From Macrosoma leucophasiata (taxonomy: Eukaryota > Arthropoda > Insecta > Lepidoptera > Hedylidae): a stretch of 64,000 bases of DNA. Positions 53,989 to 63,929 of the stretch are shown piece by piece (position 1 is the stretch's first letter; each line of letters opens with the position of its first letter). The stretch spans positions 24,599,001 to 24,663,000 of the forward strand of contig JAWQUS010000001.1 of assembly GCA_036365455.1 (NCBI GenBank). Direction: 5' to 3'. A model generated the notes under the pieces. The model was given only the letters and a program-made list of their open reading frames with translations. It was not told the origin of the DNA and did no database searches. Made by a program: the position numbers and the translations under genes.

Positions 53989-54344
53989 GTAATATTCACT
54001 ATCAATGCGATTATCACTTGAGAACTCGACCACATTTAAGATTGTGGCTTAATAAATTCTACAAAAAACTAGGACATGATAAAAGAAAAAAATCAGCAAG
54101 TTAAGGGATCCTCGGTTAAGTAAACGTTCATTAATTATAGAAGAAAATGTGATGTGATGCATGGCCATTTGGTAGATCGGTTTGTATGGCCTCTGGTCGC
54201 CATGAAAAATGGGCTTGATGACACAAGAATATTATTGTATAAGTTTACCTGGAGTTGGCTACACAAAAAATAATTCATAATTTTGTACATGTTATTATCA
54301 AAGACAGAAGATCTTTTTGTCACTGGTTTTTATATCTACTCATA

Positions 54345-54665
54345 GAAGGGTTCCAGTGTCGGAGCTCGAGAGCGCAGGCAGTATAGGTCGCGCCAAAAAA
54401 GAACGCTGGCGGTCAAGCTGCGCGTCATGTGTTTTTATTTCATTTTATGTTATTCTATGTAATATAGTTTTCAATCTGCCTACCAATACATGAAACCGCA
54501 AGCGAAAGCTAGATCAAAAATAAACCAATAAGGCTAGTACTTTCGTGCGCGAGTGTACCGATGCGCGAACACATCCCTTCTACTTTCTTCCAGCGTTCTT
54601 TTTACGTGGCGCGACCTATAGCATTACCTAATCTATCCACTGCATTGCCTAATCTATTACCTAGT
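54345..54665 (+). repeat. Family A 5' end carrying a MITE
   Basis: GGGTTCCAGTGTCGGAGCTC and GAGAGCGCAGGCAG stop at the MITE (54384), and GCATTACCTAATCTATCC resumes after it. The 3' half of A is absent. Confidence 0.7.
54384..54618. mobile_element. MITE, TAGGTCGCGCC type, copy 2 (235 bp)
   Basis: Nearly identical to 19157-19392 throughout, including the inner ACGAGTGTACCGATGCGCG-like part, with TA flanks (54382-54383, 54619-54620). It sits inside a family A fragment, so it moved after that A copy. Confidence 0.92.
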
Positions 54666-54779
54666 TTAAATGTCACAATAAATAGTTCTACCGTCCAAGA
54701 CGATAGAACTATGTATACTAGTAAAAATATAGATTAGTAAAATAAGGTATAGGTGAGTAATTACATACTTTCTTAATTC

Positions 54780-54958
54780 TGACGACCCGGTTAGTCCAGC
54801 GGTGTGAGATGACCGTTTGATTCGAAGGGTCGCGGGTTCTACAGATATTTGTTTCGGGTCTGGGTGTTTATGTATGTGTTGTATGTGTACAACGGCACCT
54901 AAGACACAGGTTTATACCTACTGTGGGGCTGTGAGTGTAAGCCTATTTATTTTTATTT
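54780..54958 (+). repeat. SINE B, plus copy with internal deletion
   Basis: GACGACCCGGTTAGTCCAGC and GGTGTGAGATGACCGTTTGA give the clearest A-box head in the window. After GGGTCGCGGGTTC about 35 bases are missing, so half the B-box is gone, and it resumes at TACAGATATTTGTTTCGGGT. Confidence 0.88.
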
Positions 54959-55229
54959 AATTATCTTAGCTATGGACTATAACATTAATATTAATACAAT
55001 ACGATCAAAATATAATAGTATGTAACTTAATAAAGATATTTCATTGAATGGCCATTAATAAGAAAAGCTCTAATGAGTTTGTCATTTAGCCGGATTCATC
55101 TCATCAGTGAGGCAACTTGAAGCTCTTCTAAATGAACAAAAACATATTATAAGTACCAGCTTTCCCGTTAATTTAGTTTCGCCCCATTCGCGATTCCATG
55201 TCCGTTCATTCACAGACGGACAGATATAA

Positions 55230-55543
55230 TCTATACAAATAAATTAAATTGGAGTGTCTCTTTGTAATATAAAAATAACCGCTTTTTACTAAATGCATAT
55301 GTATGTAAACACGGTACATATACCAAAACAACATTTTTAACAATTTTCGTCTGTCAGTCTGTCTGTTTGTTCCCGCTTATCTCGGGAACGGCAGGACTAA
55401 TTTTGACTGGACTTTCACTGGCAGATAGCTTATGCAATAAGGAGTAACTTAGACTACTTTTATACTAGCTGCGCTCACGACTTCGTCTGGGTAGATACTG
55501 AAATCATAAATTCACACGCGGACGAAGTCGCGGGCATAGCTAG
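55230..55543 (+). mobile_element. Helitron-like repeat G, complete (314 bp)
   Basis: A|TCTATACAAATAAATTAAAT ... GACGAAGTCGCGGGCATAGC and TAG|T. Inside: GTACATATACCAAAACAACA, GTCTGTCAGTCTGTCTGTTT, CGGGAACGGCAGGACTAATT and AATAAGGAGTAACTTAGACT. TC...CTAG between A and T supports a non-autonomous Helitron. No proteins. Confidence 0.75.
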
Positions 55544-55552
55544 TAATAAATA

Positions 55553-55760
55553 AATAAATACGCTTACACTCACAGCCCCACACTAAGTACTCGTATGAAC
55601 CTGTGTCGTGGGTACCGTTGTACACACACAACACATACACAATCACCCAGACCCGAAACAAATATCTGTAGGCCATACGAATATTTGTCCCCGTGCGGGG
55701 ATCGAAGCCGCGACCCTTCGAATCAAATGGTAAAATCACACCGCTGGACTAGCCAGGTTG
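55553..55760 (-). repeat. SINE B, full length
   Basis: On the minus strand: AACCTGGCTAGTCCAGCGGT, CGGCTTCGATCCCCGC, body and a tail ...GCGTATTTATTTATTTATTA. It lies directly next to the G element. Confidence 0.9.
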
Positions 55761-55914
55761 ATTATATGGCGATAAGGTTATTCACTTTAGGTTATTTTTA
55801 ATGACTTAATGGTAAGATGAAGTCGAAATAAAAATATATCTTTTTATCCATCTGTTCGTCATTGCGTCTGTACGTCCGCCCGTATGCATGCAAATCTTCC
55901 AAACTATATCTTCA

Positions 55915-56092
55915 CACAGGTGATAATGTACAGCCCTGTAATTTCCGGCACAGAGGCATAACACCTCAGGCCTCAGGAGTGGTAACGCATCTGCATTTTG
56001 ACCTCGGTCTTTGTGTGGGTGTCTATAGGCTGTAGTCATCACTTAACATCAATGTGAACTGCAAGCTTGTTTGCCACTTCCATTACATAAAA
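55915..56092 (+). repeat. Family A repeat, 3' two-thirds
   Basis: It begins in AGGTGATAATGTACAGCCCT and ends CCATTACATAAAAAAAA. It is clean and 5'-truncated. Confidence 0.88.
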
Positions 56093-56484
56093 AAAAATCT
56101 TATTCCACATTCATTACTACGAAACACTTTTCTTGGTCATTCAATTATAAAAGAAAACCATTAGAGTTTGCTATGAACGAACGTATAATTCCATAGCGAC
56201 GGCGGTGTGACATTAAACACGCCACTGATTCATAGCCGACTGCCCAAATTCTTGTTTCGTTTCTGAGTAAAATTGTTAGTAATTTTTCATTGTGAATAAT
56301 TTCAGACGCTTTGAGATTTTTCGTATTGTTCATTGTGAATTCAAATAATCATATTTTATGAAGAAAAATCTTATAAATTACAAAGGGGCTTGGTCTAAGT
56401 TACTTTGTGTTAATGATTTATTTTCAATTTCAACGTGATCTACGATTCATTAATGACATTACTATTGAGTTCATTCAGAAATTA
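56093..56484. other. No supported feature
   Basis: AT-rich; no frame or repeat. Confidence 0.3.
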
Positions 56485-56590
56485 AATTTGCGGATTTTCT
56501 CGCGTATACAACACTCCCAAACTTCTTCTTATACCCGACGTTTTGGTTGCTTCCAGCTACCGTGGTCACGGGCAGACGGGCGAAAACCTG
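56485..56590. repeat. Family K fragment, loop part
   Basis: TTGCGGATTTTCTCGCGTAT, ACCCGACGTTTTGGTTGCTT and CCAGCTACCGTGGTCACGGG match the stem edge and loop of the K hairpin. Confidence 0.6.
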
Positions 56591-56811
56591 CGAAAACGTT
56601 GAGTTCATTAAATTGAGAAACATAGGACTGTATAAGTGTATATGTGTCTTTACTTATCTCTTCCTTCTTCGAATAGGACACGATCTTTTCCGAATTTCAC
56701 GGTATTTGAACGTCCTGAACTAAAGGAAGAATTGCTTTTGTTCTTGGTAATAACCATTTCAACAACCCTCAGACCATTGTGAGAGATTTCAGTTTTTTGT
56801 TGATAATAGAG

Positions 56812-57150
56812 GCCCCGCGGCTGGTGTAGATCGCAAGTAATATACTCGGTTGTGCGATACGGGCGCGGTCGCGTGTGTGATGGGTGACCGCTGGTGGCAA
56901 ATTCAAATGCGCGTTTCCGTGCTTCGGAGGGCACATTAAGCCGTCGGTCCCGGTTGATATCGATAGATAGCAATCGTTAAAACCTTGTCGGAGACCTTAT
57001 GGGCGGTTTGAAAACATCCAGCAGCGGGTTGGCCACTAACCCGTATCTCCACCAATCCGCATTGGAGCAGCGTGGTGGAGTAAGCTCCAGGCCTCCCCCC
57101 AAAAAGGGGAGAGACTCGTACCTAGCAGTGGGATGTATTATGATTATTAT
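56812..57150 (+). repeat. Family E repeat, plus copy
   Basis: From GCCCCGCGGCTGGTGTAGAT through CGGTCCCGGTTGATATCGAT to GCAGTGGGATGTATTATGAT and a TTATTATT tail. It shows that E ends 3' in an ATT-type tail. Confidence 0.88.
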
Positions 57151-57509
57151 TACCTATTGTAAAATTTTGCATCCTTCTCAAACTATAACAATTTTTTAAA
57201 GTTAGAGAATGACGTAAAATGTTACAATAACATTAACCAAATACTTTTTACGAAATTGAATTAATATTTTAAACAAAATAAAGGATTACATTACAGTAGC
57301 CGGGGACAACAGTTCTACCACACTAATCCGGATCTATATAACTAAAAAGCCGAATTGCAGAGTGACGCTTACAAATTGGTCCAAATCCGGGGCAAAAAGG
57401 TTTGCAAAAACATGGCGCGCTAATCAGACAATTTTTTTATATATTTTTTTATATATCTGGCAGTTTTTGTGTACCTACACTATTATTAAAGCATTTTATT
57501 CTATCTTCC
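57151..57509. other. No supported feature
   Basis: AT-rich DNA with only short frames. Confidence 0.3.
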
Positions 57510-57626
57510 TTGTTCCGATGGTTAGGGCATGTAGAAAGAATGTCGAATGAACGAATGACGAAACAACTATATAATGCTAATGTAGATGGGTGCAGAGGCC
57601 CTGAAAGACTAAAACAGATCTACCTT
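57510..57626 (+). pseudogene. LINE D fragment, disrupted by family A
   Basis: The plus-strand frame reads LFRWLGHVERMSNERMTKQL and YNANVDGCRGPERLKQIYL, homologous to 6330-6420 on the other strand. It stops where the family A copy begins at 57630. Confidence 0.8.
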
Positions 57627-57629
57627 TTA

Positions 57630-57902
57630 CTAGTGGTAGAGCTCCAGTGACGGAGATCGTGGGCGTAGGCACCACCGCATTACCTAATATTCTTGCCGCT
57701 AAATGGTAGGGTTCAGCACTATCGTGTTCCGGTCAGGTGGTAATTGTATGGCCCTATAATTTCCGGCACCTTAGGCCTCAGAAGTGGTAACGCATCTGCA
57801 TTTAGACCTGGGTCTTTGTGTTTGTGTCTATAGGATGCAGTCATCATTTAACACCAATGTGAACTGCATGCTTGTTTGCCACTTCCATTACATTAAAAAA
57901 AA
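57630..57902 (+). repeat. Family A repeat, full length
   Basis: From ACTAGTGGTAGAGCTCCAGT to CCATTACATTAAAAAAAA. ACCTT occurs just before and just after it, a possible short target duplication. A 15-base block is missing after 57765. Confidence 0.9.
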
Positions 57903-58209
57903 CCTTGACCAAATAACTTGTCAAAAACACGGCCTATTTGGTTCAAGAGTCTTCGAAATCGGCGTGCAAGCATAAAATGGCGCAAGTAACCGTTTGATAA
58001 GTTATCCAGTTGGAGTCAGTCACAATATTCTTTTATCCAGCCTTCAATCTAAATCAATATAAAATTGATGGCATTGTTACGATCTGCGGACCCCTCCGTC
58101 ACGCATAATAATTAAGGATTGATGTTATATCGTAAACCAGATTGTGTTGAGAGCGAGTCTGTGTGAGCTTACGTTTATTTTACAAATAAAGCGTGTAGCT
58201 ACAATCATC
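57903..58209. other. No supported feature
   Basis: No supported feature. Confidence 0.3.
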
Positions 58210-58335
58210 CGCTTGTTTTAGGGTTCTGTAGGTATCTCAAACGCAAAAAAAAAACGGAACTCTTATTGGATTACTCGTGCGTCTGTCTGTCTGTCACAGC
58301 CAATATGCTTTTAAGCCACTGGGCTCATTGGGTAA
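58210..58335 (+). repeat. Family F fragment
   Basis: TTAGGGTTCTGTAGGTATCT, ACGGAACTCTTATTGGATTA and GTGCGTCTGTCTGTCTGTCA follow the F head order. Confidence 0.5.
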
Positions 58336-59624
58336 AAAATTGGAGTAGATCATCATCATCATCATTTCAGCCAAAAGACATCCACAGCTGAACAAAGGCC
58401 TCCCCCAAAGAATGCCACAACGAACGGTCCCGGGCCGCCCTCATCTAGCGATTGCCCGCGACCTTCACCAGGTCGTCGGTCCACCTCGTGGGGGGTCTTC
58501 CGGTACGCGGTCGCCAATCCAGAACTCTTCTGCACCAACGGCCGTCAGTTCTGCGAGCTATGTGCTCTGCCCACTGCCACTTCAGTTTCGCTATTCGGTG
58601 GGCTATGCCGGTTATTTTGGTTTTCATGCGGATCTCTTCATTTCTGATTCGATCTCGCAGAGAAACTCCGAGCATAGCCCTCTCCATTGCTCTCTGTGTG
58701 ACCTTGAGCCTTCTTATGAGGCCCATAGTGAGCGACCACGTTTTAGTTCCGTATGTCATCACTGGCAACACACACTGGTCAAAGACCTTCTTCTTCAGAC
58801 ACTGCGGTAAATTGGACGAGAAGATTGCCAACAGCAATGGTATTACCATTTTCTTTAGGCTGTGGTATTCATATTTTTGCCTTGGCAAATTATTTTATAT
58901 ATCATTTTTCCTCTTATACAATATTAAATTATATCATTATAAAAAAAATAAAAATATAATACATTTCTAATTAACCATTAGCAGTTTTTAATTTTTAAAA
59001 AACTTACCTTGTGTTTGCGGCCTTCAAACATATAATGCAGTAGTAGGTATATAACAAGGACGTTCTCCATTTTGTTTATATCTTTGTTTATTTTTCTTTC
59101 ACTGTGCACCGCCCTTTCCATATGAATATCATTAACTGCCATAGCGTTCCTCTGTAAATTATATAATAAGGATATATGTATAGGTACATAGTGATCATAA
59201 GGAGAATTGTTCTCATAAATAATTCATACAAGATGAGTCCACAAACCTTTGTAACGTTGTATACACGTACTACGCCGTATCACTTGTATGGCTTGGTACC
59301 ATGAGTGAAGTATTAAATACTTAATATGTCCACAAATATCGGACGTAAGTTACCTTAACGCGGATTCACGTACGCGACACCAGCGCATCGGCATCATAGA
59401 TTATACACTAATACTGATCGGCATCGCAATAAGGCCTGCTGCGCTCGGCCGGTCGTTATCGCGCTGTGGTGCCTGAGGTGGGGATGACGCACCACTCCCG
59501 GTGACTCCCGGCTCCCGGCGATCGACGCGCCACCACACAATTGCGTTATAATTCTTTGATTGCATATTATTATTATGATATTTAATTAGATGTTTTTTAT
59601 CTACTTATATTTTATTTAATAAAT

Positions 59625-59990
59625 AATAATAATGGCTACCCATTATACGTCCCACTGCTGGGCACGAGTCTCTCTCCTTTTTTTTTTTGGGGGGAGGCCT
59701 GGAGCTTACTCCACCACGCTGCTCCAATGCGGATTGGTGGAGGTGGGTGGGTTAGTGGCCAACCCGCTGTCGGATGTTTTCAAACCGCCCATAAGGCCTC
59801 CGACATGGTTTAACGACTGCTATCTATCGATAGCAACCGGGACCGACGGCTTAACGTGCCCTCCGAAGCACGGAAACGCGCATTTAATTTGTCACTAGCG
59901 GTCACCCATTACACTACCCGACCGCGCCCGTAGTGCTTAACCGAGCAGATCGCTTACGATCTACACCAGCCGCTGGGCCATGCGCGCTTC
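59625..59990 (-). repeat. Family E repeat
   Basis: AATAATAATGGCTACCCATT ... TACACCAGCCGCTGGGCCAT. A T-run of about 10 and an added GTGGGTG mark this copy. Confidence 0.88.
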
Positions 59991-60159
59991 TATATATTTT
60001 ATTTACTTTGATATTAATCTATTTATTATTGTTTGTACCTACTAGTATGTATTACATTTATCGTTTTATTAAGTATGTTATTTTAATGGCTTTTTATCTG
60101 TTTTATATCCGTATGTATGTACCTTGTATAAGTATTAGTACAATTATCCTTTATTATGA

Positions 60160-60407
60160 ATTTGACATCCGTGGTTCACTCACTAAGGGTCCTGTTGAAA
60201 ACCAGCGTCAGGTACCTTTTATATGAAGGTACCTGACATTTGCTGAACAGGACACCTTTTTGGCAGCCGTGAGACACATATTACGTGTATAGGTATGTAT
60301 TAATTTTTAGAAAATGTGTTGTCTTTTCTCTGTTACCTGTTACGTTTCATGTCTGTTTTATGTGTCTCGCTGTGTGTCAAATAAATGTTTCTTATCTTAT
60401 CTTATCT
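60160..60407 (+). repeat. LINE 3' untranslated end
   Basis: GTCAGGTACC...GGTACCTGAC (60209-60239) is a hairpin. TTGCTGAACAGGACACCTTT, GGCAGCCGTGA and AATAAATGTTTC with a TTATC tail follow. It resembles insect LINE 3' ends. Confidence 0.65.
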
Positions 60408-60640
60408 AAGATATAACGCAGCTTCCCGAACGCTGCCCATCCGAGTTGGATTCGGCGATTGACCTCTTTCTCGAAATTGAATCTACCTAACTGGACCGTT
60501 TGTCCCAGGTATACATAATCGTCACTAACTTCGAGTGTAGTAGGTACCCTCGACTATAACAGAAGTGGACGTAACAAGGACATTTGACATTGTCTTCGTC
60601 TTGTCCATGTTCATTTTAAGGCCCACTCGTTGGGACCCAA

Positions 60641-61137
60641 CGAGTGGAGTAGATATGTAAAGTAAAATAAGATTGATCGGGATGGCTACTATTGGAAAAT
60701 AATTTAAGAAAAAAATGCTTAATAAATTGTGTTTCGTTTTTCCTTTTGAGTTACAGAATTATAAAAATATCATCGACTCATCATCGTCATTTATAGACCT
60801 GTTCTAAAAATTCAGATACAAATTAAGTTTTCTTAACTTTTTACTTGCTGTAGATAATCATCCAACCACACTATCCCGACTCTATAAAAATATCGAAGCA
60901 AAGTGGCATTCATAAATTGACCTAAATCCAGGGCAAGTGTTAGGGTTGTGCAAACAGTGGAGATATACGACACAATGTAATCAGCCCTTTACGCTATGGA
61001 ACTGCTCATAAATTTATATAAACACACACCGTGAGGGTTCGGTATAAAAGCGAGTGGGTGCTTCGGTGTGTTATTTTTTATTTCTCCGGTTTATTAAGGG
61101 ATTATCTTCATTTTATGAAGATACAATATGTTAAACT
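60641..61137. other. No supported feature
   Basis: AT-rich. 60623-60647, just left, is a 25-base exact palindrome at the LINE edge. Confidence 0.35.
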
Positions 61138-61300
61138 GCCTTGGTAGCCTAGTGGTAGCAGGCCACTACTACTACGCTGAGGTCCTGGGTTCGATTCCCG
61201 GGTAGGGGGTTATCAGAGATAATGGAGTGCCTTTATCTCTGGTTCTAATAATTTTTCCATTTTCTGGAAATTTCCCAGTACCTCGAAGTTTGGTAATGTG
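61138..61300 (+). repeat. SINE C, 5' half
   Basis: CTTGGTAGCCTAGTGGTAGC (A-box), GGGTTCGATTCCCGGG (B-box) and ATTTTTCCATTTTCTGGAAA, ending at GGTAATGTGATG. A 3'-truncated or diverged copy. Confidence 0.85.
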
Positions 61301-61439
61301 ATGATGATTATTAGTAGTAGTCCACTGGTGACGGTGACTACTTTCCATTAGGGGTGGCACCCAGTTGTTCTTTAACGGCTATAATAATTTTATAGGTTAA
61401 ATGAAAATGGGACTTTAGTAATAATGTTATGAAGTGGTG

Positions 61440-61595
61440 AAAGTGGCAGACAGACATCCAGTTCACATTGATGTTAAGTGATGACTGCAGCCTATAGACA
61501 CACACACAACGACCAGAGGTCAAAATGCAGATGCGTTGCCACTCCTGAGGCTTAAGGTGTTATGCCTCTGTGCCGGATATTACAGGAGTGTGACG
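61440..61595 (-). repeat. Family A repeat, 3' half
   Basis: GTGGCAGACAGACATCCAGT, ATTGATGTTAAGTGATGACT and GGTGTTATGCCTCTGTGCCG; 5'-truncated. Confidence 0.85.
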
Positions 61596-61815
61596 TATCT
61601 TTAGCAAATAAATGGTCTGTTAAAGCTTTATTCCCGGTGGGGTTCCATTACGCGGTATTATTTATACAACCTGCCCATTAGAACACAATGGACTGATGAG
61701 TTTTTTGTAGTTTTATTGACAAGGCTTTGGGTGCATATAAAAGGCTTTTATAGGGTTAAGGGCTATTTATAAGTTCTTGGTGGAGTTATATTCTATGAGG
61801 TTTATTAAGCAAACA

Positions 61816-62188
61816 TTCTAGCGCTAAAATGTAGTTTTCAGTGCAACCAAATTCCTACATACATAGGTACTAAATCTTAATTTGTCGACGGATAAGACAA
61901 TACAGAGGTTATCTATTATGGTCGCATTTTTTTCCTGACTTCTAGCGCTAAAATGCAGTTTTCGGTGCAACCAAATTCCTATATACATAGGTACTAAATC
62001 TTAATTTTTCGACGGATAAGACAATACAGAGATTATCTATCATGGTTGCATTTTTTACCAGACTTCTAGCGCTAAAATGTAGTTTTTCGGTGCAACCAAA
62101 TTCCTACATACATAGGCACTAAATCTTAATTTGTCGACGGATAAGACAATACAGAGGTTATCTATTATGGTCGCATTTTTTGTCAGAC
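61816..62188. repeat. 124-bp tandem repeat, three units
   Basis: Units start at 61816, 61940 and 62064 with TTCTAGCGCTAAAATG. Within each are CAACCAAATTCCTA and CGACGGATAAGACAATACAG. Units 1 and 3 are closer to each other than to unit 2. No frame runs through it. Confidence 0.95.
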
Positions 62189-62289
62189 CTCAACAGCAAA
62201 TGAAAATGTCCCCCATAAATATTAAAAATGATTGTCAATTAATTATAAATCTTATTATAATATGTACTAAATTTTAAAGTCTTTTTTAT

Positions 62290-62450
62290 GTTATGACTGT
62301 AGCAAACACGCATGTAGTTCACATCTATGGTACCATAGATGTGATCAAACAACGCAACTCAATAAACAACATGATCTCAAAATGTAAATGCGTTACCACA
62401 CCTGAGGCCTACGTTGTTTTGTCTGTTTGATGTTTTTTTATCGAACAACA
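62290..62450 (-). repeat. Family A repeat, old copy
   Basis: TGTAGCAAACACGCATGTAG, GTAAATGCGTTACCACACCT; an inverted CATCTATGGTACCATAGATG palindrome (62326-62345) lies inside it. Confidence 0.65.
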
Positions 62451-62479
62451 CACTATATAAACAATGTCATAGAAAAAAA

Positions 62480-62722
62480 TGCCGCTAAATGGTAGTGTTC
62501 TGCACTATCGTGTTCCGGTCAGGTGGTAATGTACGGCCCTGTAATTTCCGGCACAGAGGCATAACACCTCAGGCCTTAGGAGTGGTAACGCATCTGCATT
62601 TTGACCTTGGTCTTCATGTGGGTGTCTATAGGCTCTATAGGCTGCAGTCATCACTTAACATCAATGTGAACTGCATGCATGTATGCCACGCCCATTACAT
62701 TAAAAAAAAAAAAAAAAAAAAA
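62480..62722 (+). repeat. Family A repeat with 21-A tail
   Basis: GCCGCTAAATGGTAGTGTTC ... CGCCCATTACATT and an A-run of 21 (62702-62722). CTATAGG is duplicated (TATAGGCTCTATAGGCTGCAG). The long tail suggests a recent copy. Confidence 0.92.
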
Positions 62723-62776
62723 CTACAGCATGAACCACAACGGAAAGAATCGGAAAGGTCATTAAGAACGTAATTT

Positions 62777-63203
62777 GGGCAAAAGCGATTCTAGTGCAAT
62801 TTCCTGGCGAGCTGGCGCGATCCGCCTCATCGCTGCCTCGCTTTCACAATAAAAGTCACACATAACTTGTGATGCGACCCTGCTGTCGCGGGACATACGG
62901 CTCTCTAGGCATGCGAACTTCGATAAAACAGTTCTAAATCGTTACGTGCCTAGAAACTCGTATGTTTTATAAGCAAAATATAGTCTTTCGTTACTAGTTT
63001 TCAGCCTCTTTCAGGAGTAGAGTTGGACAGTGAGTAACGTTGAATAATTTATATAGTATGGGGCAATTTCAGTGTAATTTCATGGCAGACTGGCGCGGCC
63101 TGCGCCATCGCTACTTCGCGTTTACAAGAAGAGTCACACATAACTTGTGATGTAACCCTGCTGTCATGGAGCATACTGATCGCTAGATCTACAAGCTTCG
63201 AAC
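62777..63203. repeat. Diverged direct repeat pair (~145 bp each)
   Basis: 62777-62924 and 63061-63203 share AGTCACACATAACTTGTGAT, CCCTGCTGTC and a GGCGCG..CATCGCT block. About 135 unrelated bases separate them. Class unknown. Confidence 0.7.
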
Positions 63204-63239
63204 TAGAGATTCGTTAAAAAAAAATATCTTACTGCCTAT

Positions 63240-63425
63240 TTATTTGATAGTTATTACGAGGCCATACATATATACAGCGCTGAATACTACTATTTGGCGA
63301 CAGATAGATTAGGTAATGCGGTGGTGCCTACGCCCTCGAGTCCTTACACTGGAACTCTACCACTTGTGTAGATGTCTATAGGCTGCAGTCATCATTTAAC
63401 ATGTATGTGAACTGCATGATTGATT
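63240..63425. repeat. Family A repeat with inverted 5' half
   Basis: 63240-63365 is the 5' half in reverse (GGCCATACATATATACAGCG ... GGAACTCTACCACT). 63366-63425 is the 3' segment forward (GTCTATAGGCTGCAGTCATC ... ACTGCATGATTG). This is the layout that twin priming gives. Confidence 0.8.
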
Positions 63426-63929
63426 GAAAAAATGGACTCAGATTATTTAAACTTAAGACCATAGATTAATTATACTACTTTATAAATCTATGCTTAAGAT
63501 TAATGTCTTGTTTTGATAAAACATATTTTACATAGATACACATATTGTCAAAATATCGATTTAGCTACTTTTATTATAACGTCGAATATATAACAGTATC
63601 TACGAAAAAGTACGTCGAACTGCTCGACAGTGTGTCAACAGCCGTTACCCAGAAGTCATTCACCTGGCTCATCAAAAGATCCGTCCACTCAGCGGATCTG
63701 ACGATAACGTTTTGCGGACCGAGTGGGACGCGTTCCACCGTGGGGACAGGCTTTTCGCTTTGCTGACGTCGGATCTCATTTGAATTTGTAGGCGACCGAT
63801 CGTTTATTTTATTTTTAAGCACTTGTGTGTCACAATATTGTATACTATGGTATTGTAAGAGTAACGGAGTAGTTTGGTGACAGAAGATGAATCCTACCAA
63901 ATAAGCCAATTTGTATTTGTTACTAGCGT
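63426..63929. other. No supported feature
   Basis: Two overlapping small frames on opposite strands (63545-63766 plus, 63574-63993 minus) show no family and are not called. Confidence 0.3.

Larger units (their letters stand above)
58826..60407 (+). mobile_element. Insertion in the RTE-like LINE, flanked by AAGAT
   Basis: AAGAT occurs at 58821-58825 and 60408-60412, exactly where the LINE reading frame breaks and resumes. The insert ends AATAAATGTTTCTTATCTTA with TTATC repeats, so at least its right end is a plus-strand LINE 3' end. It contains a family E copy (59625-59990). 58826-59624 shows no coding sequence. Confidence 0.75.
58350..60640 (-). pseudogene. RTE-like LINE split by an insertion
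   Basis: On the minus strand 60640-60408 encodes GLKMNMDKTKTMSNV and, after one frame change, DDYVYLGQTVQLG and RRIQLGWAAFGKLRYI. The frame continues at 58825-58445 with SSNLPQCLKKKVFDQC, VLPVMTYGTKTWSLTMG and ERAMLGVSLRDRIRNEE, then a 3' untranslated end with an ATG-repeat tail at 58351-58370. Together they give one contiguous C-terminal polymerase segment. A TAG replaces the usual codon after VAGNR at 58447-58445. The 5' part with the catalytic boxes is missing. The interrupting 58826-60407 is a separate entry. Confidence 0.85.

Noticed and set aside
56650..56973. 107-codon minus frame
   Set aside because: It overlaps family E sequence and carries no recognised domain.
58412..58970. Plus-strand frames of 132 and 172 codons
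   Set aside because: They are shadows of the minus-strand LINE polymerase fragment.
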